Below, one piece after another: positions 52,626 through 60,827 of a DNA stretch of 64,000 nucleotides. The translations under genes were made by a program, and so were the position numbers. Position 1 is the stretch's first letter. Each line of letters begins with the position of its first letter. Origin of the DNA: Mycolicibacterium sp. CBMA 247 (GTDB taxonomy: Bacteria; Actinomycetota; Actinomycetes; Mycobacteriales; Mycobacteriaceae); the NCBI RefSeq assembly GCF_009729095.1, contig NZ_VTGX01000004.1, positions 558,001 to 622,000 of the forward strand, written 5' to 3'. A model generated the notes under the pieces. The model had not been told where the DNA came from and made no database searches. It saw only the letters and a program-made list of their open reading frames with translations.

Positions 52626-54058
52626 CCGCCCGCGGCCGCGATGGCATCGGCGATCACCTGGGCCACCGCGTCGGCCTGAGTCTCGGGTAGGCGGGCATAT
52701 CCGCACACCAGGCCCCGGGCGTCGGCGTTGCCCTCGAAGAACGAGGACAGTGGCGACACGCTGACTCCTCGGTCGCACAGGGTGGTGGCGAGCGCGACGT
52801 CGTCGATCCCCTCGTGCAGTCGCACCACCATGTGCAGACCGGCCTCGACACCCGCCAGTCGGATTCCGGTACACCGTCGCCCCAGCGCACCGACCAGCGC
52901 GGTCCGCCGAGCCGCGTACGTGCGCGTCGCCCTCGCAAGGTGGCGGATCAGCGCACCCGACTCGATAAACCGGGCCACCGCGAGAGCGGTTATCCCACAG
53001 ACAGATTCACCGCTGCGCTCCAGTGTGTCGGCGACGGCTTCGCGAAGCCCCGGCGGTGGTAGCAGCCAGGCCAGCCGTAGCGTTGGAGTGAGCATCTTCG
53101 ACGCCGTGCCGATATAGGCCACGCAGTCGCGTCCGCCGTCGATGCTGCGCAGTGCGGGCAGCGCGGACACGTCATATCGGAACTCACCGTCGTAGTCGTC
53201 CTCGATGAGCAGGCTGCCGGCCTTCCCGGCCCATTGGACCAGATCTGCGCGGCGGGGTACGGGCAGCCGCGCTCCGAGCGGAAACTGGTGCGCCGGAGTG
53301 CAATACACAGCTGCATCGGATTCGCACAGTGATCCCGGGTCGAGTCCGTCGGCGTCCACCGCAACGGCACGGGTTCGGGCACCGGACATCTCGAACACCT
53401 GCCGTGCCTCGGCATAGCCCGGTTTCTCGAACGCGATATCGCGTCCGCCGAGCCGGGCCGCCGCGGTGATGGCGCGCAACGCCGCCGCCACACCCGGCAC
53501 GATGATCAGCTCGCTCGGATCGGCGACGATGCCGCGGGTGCGGCGCAGATGCCCGGCCAGGGCGCGGCGGAGCTCGACGTGCCCGTGGGGCCCCGCGTCC
53601 TCGGCGGGTATCGGTGCGGCCGCGGCCGCCCGCCAGGCGCGGCGCCAGTCGGTGGTCGAGATCAGACCCGGGTCGGGGTGCCCGGGGGTCAGGTCCCAGG
53701 TGGGCCGCGGCGGCCGATGAGCGGCGGGTGGGGCCAGGGTCACCGCAGCGGTCGAGGCGACGTGTGAGGCTGCCCCGGCATGGGCGGCGGCGTCTGCCCC
53801 GGCAGCGATGCGGGTACCGGATCCGGTTCGGGCGGCGATGTAGCCGGCCGCGGTGAGTTCGTCGTACGCGTCGACCGCCGACGAACGGGACACCGCTAGT
53901 TCCGCGGCCAGCCTGCGCGTCGACGGCAGTGTGTCGCCGGGGCCGAGCCGGCCCGTCCGGATCTGATCGATGATCGCCTCGGCGATGCGGTGCCGCAGCG
54001 GTGACTCGCCGGCCGGGACGTGCAGGGCAAGATTCAGTTCCGGTGCGTGCCGCGCCAT
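52616..54058 (-). CDS. MocR/PdxR-type transcription regulator
   Basis: 480 residues from the ATG at 54058; an upstream in-frame GTG (54067) would add three. The N-terminal 75 residues are a GntR winged helix (LGPGDTLPSTRRLAAELAVSRSSAVDAYDELTAAGYI). The rest is a fold-type-I aminotransferase domain with the PLP motifs EDDYDGEFRYD and TASKMLTPTLRLAWL (Schiff-base Lys). Such proteins sense PLP and often control vitamin B6 genes. Divergent from the flavin-type gene at 54139, its probable target; repeats lie between. Confidence 0.92.
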   Translation of the reverse strand: MARHAPELNLALHVPAGESPLRHRIAEAIIDQIRTGRLGPGDTLPSTRRLAAELAVSRSSAVDAYDELTAAGYIAARTGSGTRIAAGADAAAHAGAASHVASTAAVTLAPPAAHRPPRPTWDLTPGHPDPGLISTTDWRRAWRAAAAAPIPAEDAGPHGHVELRRALAGHLRRTRGIVADPSELIIVPGVAAALRAITAAARLGGRDIAFEKPGYAEARQVFEMSGARTRAVAVDADGLDPGSLCESDAAVYCTPAHQFPLGARLPVPRRADLVQWAGKAGSLLIEDDYDGEFRYDVSALPALRSIDGGRDCVAYIGTASKMLTPTLRLAWLLPPPGLREAVADTLERSGESVCGITALAVARFIESGALIRHLARATRTYAARRTALVGALGRRCTGIRLAGVEAGLHMVVRLHEGIDDVALATTLCDRGVSVSPLSSFFEGNADARGLVCGYARLPETQADAVAQVIADAIAAAGGHR

Positions 54059-54074
54059 GCTCACCACAATAGTG

Positions 54075-54119
54075 GTCTGGCTCTATTGCCTAGTTCTGGA
54101 TCTTCTGGCCAATCCAGAA
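54075..54119. promoter_or_regulatory. Probable MocR operator repeats
   Basis: GTCTGGCTCT (54075) and TTCTGGATCT (54094) are direct repeats 19 bases apart; another TTCTGG follows at 54103. TTCTGGAT (54094-54101) also forms an inverted repeat with ATCCAGAA (54112-54119). Direct repeats of this kind between a MocR gene and its divergent target are the usual operator layout. Confidence 0.55.
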
Positions 54120-54138
54120 TCGCTACAGAATCAGGTCC

Positions 54139-54774
54139 GTGAACCAGATCAGAAGAGAAAACCACCTTGCCCGCACCGACCGGACCGATCTCGATGCGGT
54201 GCTCGACGCCGCGGCGGTGGGGACCCTCGCGACGGTGGTGGACGGACTCCCCTGGGTTGTGCCCATGCTCTACGCGCGCGACGGCGATCGCGTCGTGTTG
54301 CACGGCTCGACCGGTGCGGGTGCACTTCGGCACGTCGCCGCCGGTGCGCCGGCTGCCTTCTGCGTCACAATTCTCGACGGGATCGTCGTGGCCGACACAC
54401 TTTTCGAGTCCACCGCCAACTACCGGTCGGCCGTCGTACGCGGGCACCTGACCGTCATCGACCCACACGAGGCGGCGGATGCCCTGGATCTGATGAGCGA
54501 TTCGCTGATCCCCGGCCGCAGTGCCGAGGTGCGGTCCAGCACGAAGAAAGAGCTCGCCGCAACGCTCGCGGTAACCCTGCCGATCGAGCCCGAGGGCTGG
54601 ACGGTCAAGGTCCGTGACGCGCCGCCATCGCCGCCGGACGAGGCGGCCGACTCCAGCGGATGGGCCGGTGTGGTGCCGTTACGGACGGTGGCCGGCGAGC
54701 CGATCCCCGCGCCGTGGGTGGACACCGACGCACCACCGCCGGCATCCGTGCATCGCCTCATCAACGGCAACTGA
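54139..54774 (+). CDS. Pyridoxamine 5'-phosphate oxidase-family protein
   Basis: 211 residues, GTG at 54139. Split-barrel flavin-binding fold: VGTLATVVDGLPWVVPMLYARDGDRVVLHGS, ALRHVAAGAPAAFCVT, and SANYRSAVVRGHL with the conserved YRSV-type motif. C-terminal GWAGVVPL is common in this group. The divergent MocR gene suggests a vitamin-B6-linked role, though many family members bind F420 or heme instead. Lies 60 bases upstream of ku and may be co-transcribed with it. Confidence 0.82.
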   Translation: MNQIRRENHLARTDRTDLDAVLDAAAVGTLATVVDGLPWVVPMLYARDGDRVVLHGSTGAGALRHVAAGAPAAFCVTILDGIVVADTLFESTANYRSAVVRGHLTVIDPHEAADALDLMSDSLIPGRSAEVRSSTKKELAATLAVTLPIEPEGWTVKVRDAPPSPPDEAADSSGWAGVVPLRTVAGEPIPAPWVDTDAPPPASVHRLINGN

Positions 54775-54834
54775 TCCGCCGCCCCGCACGCAAGGTTCGT
54801 CGCGCGAGCGCCCGTCTCAAGCCATACTGGCCCT

Positions 54835-55680
54835 ATGCGATCCATCTGGAAGGGTTCGATCGCCTTCGGCCTGGTGAACGTGCCGGTCAAGGTCTACAGC
54901 GCCACCGAGGACCACGACATCAAGTTCCATCAGGTGCACGCCAAGGACAACGGGCGCATCCGCTACAAGCGCGTCTGCGAGGTGTGCGGCGAGGTTGTCG
55001 AGTTCCGCGACATCAACAAGGCGTTCGAATCCGACGACGGACAGATGGTGGTGATCACCGACGAGGACATCGCCACGCTGCCCGAAGAACGAAGCCGCGA
55101 GATCGAAGTCGTCGAGTTCATCCCGGCCAACCAACTCGACCCGTTGATGTACGACAAGAGCTATTTCCTGGAGCCCGACTCCAAGTCGTCGAAGTCCTAT
55201 GTGCTGCTGGCCAAGACCCTCGCCGAGACCGACCGGGTGGCCATCGTGCACTTCTCGCTGCGCAACAAGACGCGGCTGGCCGCATTGCGGGTCAAGGACT
55301 TCAGCAAGCGCAATGTGATGGTGATCCACACCCTGCTGTGGCCCGATGAGATCCGCGATCCGGATTTCCCGGTGCTGGACAAGGAAGTCGAGATCAAACC
55401 CGCCGAGCTGAAGATGGCCGGGCAGGTGGTGGAGTCGATGACCGACGACTTCAAACCGGACCAGTTCCGCGATGACTACCAGGAACAGCTGCACGAGCTG
55501 GTTCAGGCCAAACTCGAAGGCGGAGAAGCCTTCTCAGTCGAAGAGCAGCCCACCGAACTCGACGAGACCGAGGATGTGTCTGACCTGCTGGCCAAACTTG
55601 AGGCCAGTGTGAAGGCCCGCGGCGCCGGCGGTTCAGACGGAGAGGCCAAGCCCGCCAAGAAGGCCCCGGCCAAGAAGTAG
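54835..55680 (+). CDS. ku: DNA end-binding protein Ku
   Basis: 281 residues. MRSIWKGSIAFGLVNVPVKVYSAT is the bacterial Ku N-terminus; the core continues with KFHQVHAKDNGRIRYKRVCEVC and LPEERSREIEVVEFI. It forms a homodimeric ring on double-strand ends and recruits LigD. The C-terminus carries a short Lys/Pro/Ala tail (AKPAKKAPAKK), the DNA-binding extension common in environmental mycobacteria. Convergent with a small secreted protein gene, 6 bases apart. Confidence 0.96.
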   Translation: MRSIWKGSIAFGLVNVPVKVYSATEDHDIKFHQVHAKDNGRIRYKRVCEVCGEVVEFRDINKAFESDDGQMVVITDEDIATLPEERSREIEVVEFIPANQLDPLMYDKSYFLEPDSKSSKSYVLLAKTLAETDRVAIVHFSLRNKTRLAALRVKDFSKRNVMVIHTLLWPDEIRDPDFPVLDKEVEIKPAELKMAGQVVESMTDDFKPDQFRDDYQEQLHELVQAKLEGGEAFSVEEQPTELDETEDVSDLLAKLEASVKARGAGGSDGEAKPAKKAPAKK

Positions 55681-55686
55681 CGATCC

Positions 55687-56013
55687 TCAGCGACGGCAAT
55701 CCAGATCCACGTACACCGTCGTGTACTGCAGCACCTGCCCGGGATTGAACATCGTGACGCCGGCCGCTGCCGCCGGCGGTTGCGGGCCGGTGACCGAACG
55801 ACCCTGGCGCACTGCGCTTACCGTGCAATCGTCGAGGGCGCCGTTACCGACCTTGCTCAGGATGACCCGGTATCCCTCACTCTGCAACTGGCTGATGGTC
55901 TCACTGGCCGACGACTCGGCCGTCGGCGCAGCGGCAGCCGTCGTAGCCAATGCCATCCCGAGCCCGCACAGCCCGACACTGACGACGAACATGCCTTTCA
56001 AGTTCCGTTTCAC
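55687..56013 (-). CDS. Small secreted protein
   Basis: 108 residues from a GTG at 56013 (VKRNLKG), chosen because AGGATCGG lies upstream and Lys-Arg begins a good signal peptide that ends TTAAAA near residue 30. The mature part contains ISQLQSEGYRVILSKVG and two cysteines (DDCTV, LDCRR), likely one disulfide. This is a common mycobacterial small exported family of unknown function. Confidence 0.75.
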   Translation of the reverse strand: MKRNLKGMFVVSVGLCGLGMALATTAAAAPTAESSASETISQLQSEGYRVILSKVGNGALDDCTVSAVRQGRSVTGPQPPAAAAGVTMFNPGQVLQYTTVYVDLDCRR

Positions 56014-56167
56014 TGGGTTTAGCCGATCCTTTCGATTTCTATGAAGTGGGCTAAACCCTAAGTCGACGAATTCCATTGTCCGACAGACTCATACCGAATC
56101 CACACCGGTTAATCCGCAGCGAATGCTACTGAAACACAGCGTTTACATCGACGCAGTCGATGCGTCG

Positions 56168-56644
56168 CTAAGCACGCACGTCGACGCGCAAGGCCTCGTG
56201 CTCGTCGAGAATGCGGCGCAACGCGGCATCCATCGGATGGGCCGACGCAAGGTCGTGGCTGCAGCGGCGATCAACCGCGACCACCGTGCCCAGACGCAGG
56301 GGCGTGTGCTCGATCTGGTCGACGAGCGCGTCGAACATCGTATGTGGGGTGGCGAGGTAGTAGAACCCGTGATGGGCGTCGGCGAATCGCGCGCCGTACA
56401 TCAGACCGCACTGGGTGAAGACGAACAATTCCGACGACGGGTGCACGGGGCCGAAGTGACCCAACTCCTCCTCACCCCACACCGCCGCCGCCAGCCGGGC
56501 CTGGGCCAACCGGTCCTGCACATCATCGGTACAGGCGATCAGGCGATGGACGAGGGTGCCCGCCGTCGACGGGTATTGATCGATCGCGGGCCTGAAATAC
56601 CGCGCGAAAACATCGCCGAAGAAGTCATCCCGCTGCTGGGCCAT
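56168..56644 (-). CDS. Conserved protein of unknown function
   Basis: 158 residues from the ATG at 56644 after GGGGAG. Predicted mostly helical at the start (DDFFGDVFARYFRPAIDQYP), then HFGPVHPSSELFVFTQCG and HHGFYYLATPHTMFDALVDQIEHTP. It has no signal peptide, membrane helix or catalytic motif I can name. It lies 42 bases after the HNH gene on the same strand and could be co-transcribed with it. Confidence 0.7.
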   Translation of the reverse strand: MAQQRDDFFGDVFARYFRPAIDQYPSTAGTLVHRLIACTDDVQDRLAQARLAAAVWGEEELGHFGPVHPSSELFVFTQCGLMYGARFADAHHGFYYLATPHTMFDALVDQIEHTPLRLGTVVAVDRRCSHDLASAHPMDAALRRILDEHEALRVDVRA

Positions 56645-56686
56645 GGCGGCTCCCCACATTGAACTGACCCCTCAATTGTGCGCCCG

Positions 56687-58159
56687 TCATCCCCGCCGCG
56701 GAGGAGCTTTGGACCGCTGGGCCGCACGGGCATTGTTGAGCGCGCGTTCGGTCCTGATCTGGTGGGCCACCTGCGCGGCACGGGTCCGCTTCCGCCTGGG
56801 CATCATGGCCCCGCGGTTGCGGGAATTGTTCGGCGCTCGCGACGCCGGCGGCAATGCCCGGGTGGCGGCACTCCACCCTGGGAAGAACAACCGACCACCC
56901 GGCCTGACGGTGTAGGTCCGCTTGCCAGGGGACGTCCAGATCACGGTGCCGTCAGGCTGTTGAGAGTCCGACCAACCAACCCAGAATGTCTTCAGAAGAT
57001 GATGACTCCTGCACAGGCACTTTGTATTTGACGGGTGCGTGACCCCGTCGGGATACGGTGTCGTGTGGTCGATGTCGCAATACTCGGCCGGCCGGTCACA
57101 GCCCGGGAAGGTGCATGTCATATCGCGCATGCGGACGAACGCGGCCAGGGCATTCGACGGCCGGTACCGGGGCTCGGCCTGCTCGCAAGGCTGCTTGAGT
57201 TCGCGCACGACGGCACCCGCAGCGATGAGCCCCGCCAGCAGCGGGGTGGGAAGCACGCCGCCACCGATGATCACCGCGCTGGACGGACCGGCGGCGGGGC
57301 GCTCATCCAACGGAATCGGTGCGGACTCGTCGTCGCCCGACAGGTACGGATCAGGTTCTGCCTGCACCGCGGCGGATTCGGCCAACACGTATATCACCGT
57401 GTTCGCCGCCCGCGCGTCGGGCACCGCCGCCGGGCATTCGGCCCCACCGCACTGACAACTCAGTGCGTCGCCGCCCGCGGCCAGCACCCCGAGCGCGTCG
57501 GCGCGACGCTGCCCCAGGGTGCGCGGATCGTCCTGACACACGCCGTCGATCAGGTGAGCCAACCGCTTGCGCAGGGCCGCCGCGTCGGTGGCGAACAACC
57601 GGCCGTACAGCGAGGCGGTGCCACTGGCGTCATCGGGCTTACCGAGGCCCACATCGCGACTGCGGGCGGCCTCCCGGGTACGCCGACGCGCGCCCGGGTC
57701 GTGGCGGTCGATCAGGGTGTCGATGCTCTGCTCGAGCTTGACCACCGACAGCGGCCCCCACTCGGCGACGCGATCGGCCAGTGCCGCGTCGATCAATCCC
57801 AGCGCCTCGGCATCCCGCACCAGATGGGTGCGCCACGTGATGGTCGAGACGAGCCGCGAGCCGACCCGCCCCTGGTCGAACATGGCCGACACCCGCGGGA
57901 ACCGCTCCCGCAGGGCCACGGCGATCCGCATTTCCCGAGAGGCAGCACGGACGCCGATGTTCATCGCCGCGCCTACCTCGGCGGCGGCGGCATCCCAGTA
58001 GTCACACGCCCAGTACAGAGCCTCGTCGTCCTGCTCGGCGACTTCCCGCTCCACCATTTCTGCAATCACTCGCAGCCGACGTGCCGCCGCGGCGGCCTCG
58101 TCGCGGGTGGCGTTCTCGAGCTCGGCGGTAAGAGCCGCACGATCGAGGCTATCGAACAT
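56687..58159 (-). CDS. HNH endonuclease with DUF222 (13E12 family)
   Basis: 490 residues from the ATG at 58159. The N-terminal two thirds is DUF222 (AAAAARRLRVIAEMVE, RFPRVSAMFDQGRVGSRLVSTI, DDPRTLGQRRADALGVLA). The C-terminal HNH domain is complete: CTFPGCDRP, CDIDHTTPYPDG and NTKCLCRSHHLLK with the zinc cysteines and H-N-H residues. The C-terminus is basic. The start codon is inside a perfect LexA/SOS box (58152-58167), so expression should follow DNA damage, as known for several M. tuberculosis 13E12 members. These genes may be selfish or recombination-related. Confidence 0.92.
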   Translation of the reverse strand: MFDSLDRAALTAELENATRDEAAAAARRLRVIAEMVEREVAEQDDEALYWACDYWDAAAAEVGAAMNIGVRAASREMRIAVALRERFPRVSAMFDQGRVGSRLVSTITWRTHLVRDAEALGLIDAALADRVAEWGPLSVVKLEQSIDTLIDRHDPGARRRTREAARSRDVGLGKPDDASGTASLYGRLFATDAAALRKRLAHLIDGVCQDDPRTLGQRRADALGVLAAGGDALSCQCGGAECPAAVPDARAANTVIYVLAESAAVQAEPDPYLSGDDESAPIPLDERPAAGPSSAVIIGGGVLPTPLLAGLIAAGAVVRELKQPCEQAEPRYRPSNALAAFVRMRDMTCTFPGCDRPAEYCDIDHTTPYPDGVTHPSNTKCLCRSHHLLKTFWVGWSDSQQPDGTVIWTSPGKRTYTVRPGGRLFFPGWSAATRALPPASRAPNNSRNRGAMMPRRKRTRAAQVAHQIRTERALNNARAAQRSKAPPRRG

Positions 58160-58167
58160 ATGTTCGA
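58152..58167. promoter_or_regulatory. Perfect SOS (LexA) box
   Basis: TCGAACATATGTTCGA is a perfect 16-base palindrome and fits the mycobacterial LexA consensus TCGAAC-N4-GTTCGA. It overlaps the start codon of the HNH/DUF222 gene on the minus strand, so LexA binding should block initiation directly. Confidence 0.88.
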
Positions 58168-58225
58168 GTATGCCAGAGGCATACGACACGCGCTGGACAA
58201 CCGCGAACACACTCAGCAGAACGAC

Positions 58226-58239
58226 TAGAACGTGTTTCA
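58226..58239. promoter_or_regulatory. KstR-type operator
   Basis: TAGAACGTGTTTCA fits TNNAACNNGTTNNA at every fixed position. It lies 64 bases before the SDR start at 58304 and 67 bases before the divergent HNH gene. The SDR-dehydrogenase pair is the likely target. Confidence 0.7.
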
Positions 58240-58303
58240 GAAATGCCCCGCGATCACCAACCGACACTGCTAGCGTGGCGCCGAACAAGGGAATGGAGCG
58301 TAG

Positions 58304-59095
58304 GTGATTCTCGACAGATTCCGACTGGACGACAAGGTTGCGATCGTCACCGGGGCGGGGCGTGGACTGGGTGCGGCGACCGCGCTCGCCTTCGCCGAGG
58401 CCGGTGCCGACGTGCTCATCGCGGCCCGCACACAGGCCCAACTCGACGAGGTGGCAAGCCAGATCGCAGACACCGGGCGACGGGCGCACGTCGTCGTCGC
58501 CGACCTGGCCCACCCCGAGGCCACCGCGGAACTCGCAGCCGCCGCGGTGGAGGCGTTCGGAAAGCTCGACATCGTGGTGAACAACGTCGGTGGCACCATG
58601 CCGGCCCCGCTGTTGAACACGTCCACCAAGGATCTGCGCGACGCCTTCACGTTCAACGTGTCGACCGCGCACGCACTGACCTGTGCGGCGGTGCCGCTGA
58701 TGCTCGAACACTCCGGCGGCGGCAGCATCATCAACATCACCTCCACGGTGGGACGCCTGGCCGGGCGCGGATTCGCCGCCTACGGCACCGCCAAAGCAGC
58801 CCTCGCGCACTACACCCGGCTGTCCGCACTGGATCTGTGCCCGCGCATCCGCGTCAATGCGATCGCGCCCGGCTCGATCCTGACCTCAGCCCTCGACATC
58901 GTCGCCTCCAACGACGCCCTGCGCGATCCGATGGAGAAGGCCACACCGCTGCGCCGACTCGGCGATCCGGCCGACATCGCCGCCGCCGCGGTGTATCTGG
59001 CCTCCCCGGCAGGCGGCTATCTGACCGGCAAGGTGCTTGAGGTCGACGGCGGCCTGAACATGCCCAATCTCGACCTGCCCATCCCCGACCTCTGA
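58304..59095 (+). CDS. Short-chain dehydrogenase/reductase (Rv0927c-like)
   Basis: 263 residues, GTG at 58304 after GGAG; the same length as I recall for Rv0927c. NAD(P) loop TGAGRGLG (16-23), NNVGG, the catalytic Ser in NITSTVG and YGTAK with Tyr/Lys. The C-terminal PAGGYLTGKVLEVDGGLNMPN is a classic SDR ending. A KstR-type box upstream suggests steroid or fatty-acyl substrates (inference). The next gene starts 8 bases after its stop and is the Rv0926c equivalent, so they form a pair. Confidence 0.9.
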   Translation: MILDRFRLDDKVAIVTGAGRGLGAATALAFAEAGADVLIAARTQAQLDEVASQIADTGRRAHVVVADLAHPEATAELAAAAVEAFGKLDIVVNNVGGTMPAPLLNTSTKDLRDAFTFNVSTAHALTCAAVPLMLEHSGGGSIINITSTVGRLAGRGFAAYGTAKAALAHYTRLSALDLCPRIRVNAIAPGSILTSALDIVASNDALRDPMEKATPLRRLGDPADIAAAAVYLASPAGGYLTGKVLEVDGGLNMPNLDLPIPDL

Positions 59096-59103
59096 GGAGA
59101 AGT

Positions 59104-60180
59104 GTGACCATTCGTGTAGCGGCGATCGGTACCGGAAACGTCGGCAAGCATGCATTGGCGCAGCTGGTCACCAATCCGGACTACGAACTCACCGGCGTCT
59201 GGGTGTCCTCGTCCTCCAAGGCCGGCAAGGACGCCGGAGAGCTTGCCGGACTTGATGTTTCGACGGGAGTCCTGGCCACCGACGATCTCGACGCGATCCT
59301 GGCCGACAAGCCGGACTGCGTCGTCTACACGGCGCTGGCCGACAACCGGCTGCCCGAGGCCCTTGAGGACTACCGGCGCATCCTGGCTGCCGGGGTCAAC
59401 GTGGTGGCCAGCTCCGCGGTGTTCCTGCAGTACCCGTGGCAGGTCCTGCCCGCCGAGCTCATCGAGCCCATCGAGACCGCGGCGCGAGAGGGCTGTTCGA
59501 CACTCTTTGTCAACGGCATCGACCCCGGATTCGCCAATGACCTTCTGCCCCTTGCCCTTGCCGGCACCTGCCAGCGGATCGAGCAGATCCGTTGCATGGA
59601 GATCGTCGACTACGCGACCTACAACAGCGCGGCGGTGATGTTCGATGTGATGGGCTTCGGCAAGCCGATCGACGAAACCCCGATGCTGCTGCAACCGGGC
59701 GTGCTGAGCCTGGCCTGGGGTTCGGTGGTCCGGCAGCTGGCCGCCGGCCTGGGCCTCGAGCTCGACGAGGTGACCGAGGAGCACACCCGGGTACCGGCTC
59801 CGGAGGACTTCGACATCGCGGCCGGGCACATCCCGGCAGGCACCACCGCCGCACTGCGATTCGAGGTACGCGGCATGCGCGACGGCAAGCCGGCCGTGGT
59901 GCTCGAGCATGTGACCCGGCTGCGCGACGACCTGTGCCCCGAATGGCCCCAGCCCGCCCAGGAAGGCGGCTCATACCGGGTCGTGGTGACCGGTGAACCG
60001 TCCTACACGCTGGACCTGTGCCTGAGCAGCCCCAACGGCGACCACAACCACGCGGGCCTGGTCGCAACGGCGGCGCGAGTGGTCAATGCGATCCCGGCGG
60101 TGGTGGCTGCGGACCCGGGTATCAGAACCACCCTCGACCTACCATTGATCACTGGCCGGGGTCTGTACGCCGCCGGCTAG
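59104..60180 (+). CDS. Dihydrodipicolinate-reductase-like dehydrogenase (Rv0926c-like)
   Basis: 358 residues, GTG at 59104 after GAGGAG. N-terminal Rossmann fold with IGTGNVGKHAL (residues 8-18) and VVYTALADNRL. NGIDPGFANDLLPLAL is characteristic of this actinobacterial group, which resembles DapB in the cofactor half but lacks the DapB signature in the second half. Substrate unknown. Paired with the SDR upstream (8-base gap) and probably under the same KstR-type control. Confidence 0.88.
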   Translation: MTIRVAAIGTGNVGKHALAQLVTNPDYELTGVWVSSSSKAGKDAGELAGLDVSTGVLATDDLDAILADKPDCVVYTALADNRLPEALEDYRRILAAGVNVVASSAVFLQYPWQVLPAELIEPIETAAREGCSTLFVNGIDPGFANDLLPLALAGTCQRIEQIRCMEIVDYATYNSAAVMFDVMGFGKPIDETPMLLQPGVLSLAWGSVVRQLAAGLGLELDEVTEEHTRVPAPEDFDIAAGHIPAGTTAALRFEVRGMRDGKPAVVLEHVTRLRDDLCPEWPQPAQEGGSYRVVVTGEPSYTLDLCLSSPNGDHNHAGLVATAARVVNAIPAVVAADPGIRTTLDLPLITGRGLYAAG

Positions 60181-60204
60181 ACCCCCGTTGGAAGGACTGC
60201 TCCA

Positions 60205-60453
60205 ATGAAGTCTCGCCTCACCGGTTGGCTGATGGCCGGCGGCGCTTCTGCGACGATTGCCATGGCTCCGCTGGCCTCGGCAGAACCCAACGAACCTCAC
60301 TTGTTGCCTCAATGCGAGGTGACCGGCGGCAGCTCGGTCGAGGGTGGCCAGACCACCGACTGCGAGTCGCCGGGCAATGTTCAGATCGACTCGACACCGC
60401 CGGAGCCCGGATACGGGATGTTCCCCTGGGACGACGACTTTTTCGCCCTCTGA
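60205..60453 (+). CDS. Small secreted protein, tandem member 1
   Basis: 82 residues, ATG at 60205. A signal peptide ends near ASAE (residue 27). The mature peptide has two cysteines in the pattern PQC...TTDC followed by SPGN-VQI and TPPEPGY. The next gene shows the same pattern (PKC...TTQC, NGSTAIV, SPPAMNY), so the two are related. Function unknown; probable single disulfide. Confidence 0.75.
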   Translation: MKSRLTGWLMAGGASATIAMAPLASAEPNEPHLLPQCEVTGGSSVEGGQTTDCESPGNVQIDSTPPEPGYGMFPWDDDFFAL

Positions 60454-60508
60454 CCAGCGTCGACAGTACGGATCGGACGTAGACTTACTCCAGCGATCGG
60501 AGTAGGTC

Positions 60509-60736
60509 ATGACCAACATGTCTCGGTACCTGGCCGCGTTGCTGGCGGTGCCGTGTTTGGCGATTCTCACCGCCCCAGCCGGCGCGGCCGCACCCAAGTG
60601 CACCAACACCGGACCTAACACCACGCAGTGCCAGACCAATGGCAGCACTGCGATCGTGACCTCACCGCCGGCGATGAACTACCGCCCCTGGTACGGCTGG
60701 GGGTTCGGTCTCGGCGGCATCGTCATCGGTTGGTGA
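60509..60736 (+). CDS. Small secreted protein, tandem member 2
   Basis: 75 residues, ATG at 60509 after GGAG. A signal peptide ends at AGAAA (about residue 28). The mature part is about 47 residues with two cysteines and a Gly/Trp-rich end (YGWGFGLGG). It shares cysteine spacing and the TxPP or TSPP motif with the preceding gene. Function unknown. Confidence 0.72.
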   Translation: MTNMSRYLAALLAVPCLAILTAPAGAAAPKCTNTGPNTTQCQTNGSTAIVTSPPAMNYRPWYGWGFGLGGIVIGW

Positions 60737-60775
60737 CACCTCTTTTTGCGCACCCTGACGGTCTCGCCTGCAAGT

Positions 60776-60789
60776 TTCGGGTAACCTAA
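60776..60789. promoter_or_regulatory. DtxR/MntR-like dyad before mntH
   Basis: TTCGGGTAACCTAA is a pseudo-palindrome of the form TTNGGNTANCCNAA, 38 bases upstream of the mntH start. Operators of metal regulators of the DtxR class (IdeR, MntR) have TTAGG...CCTAA arms. Given the neighbour, manganese control by MntR is the simplest reading. Confidence 0.5.
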
Positions 60790-60827
60790 CTTTTCTATTC
60801 GTATACCCGGATCGAAAGCTGGAGCCG

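Noticed and set aside
58160..58810. N-terminal extension of the HNH gene
   Set aside because: It would overlap the SDR gene and bypass the SOS-box start; the sequence does not resemble DUF222.
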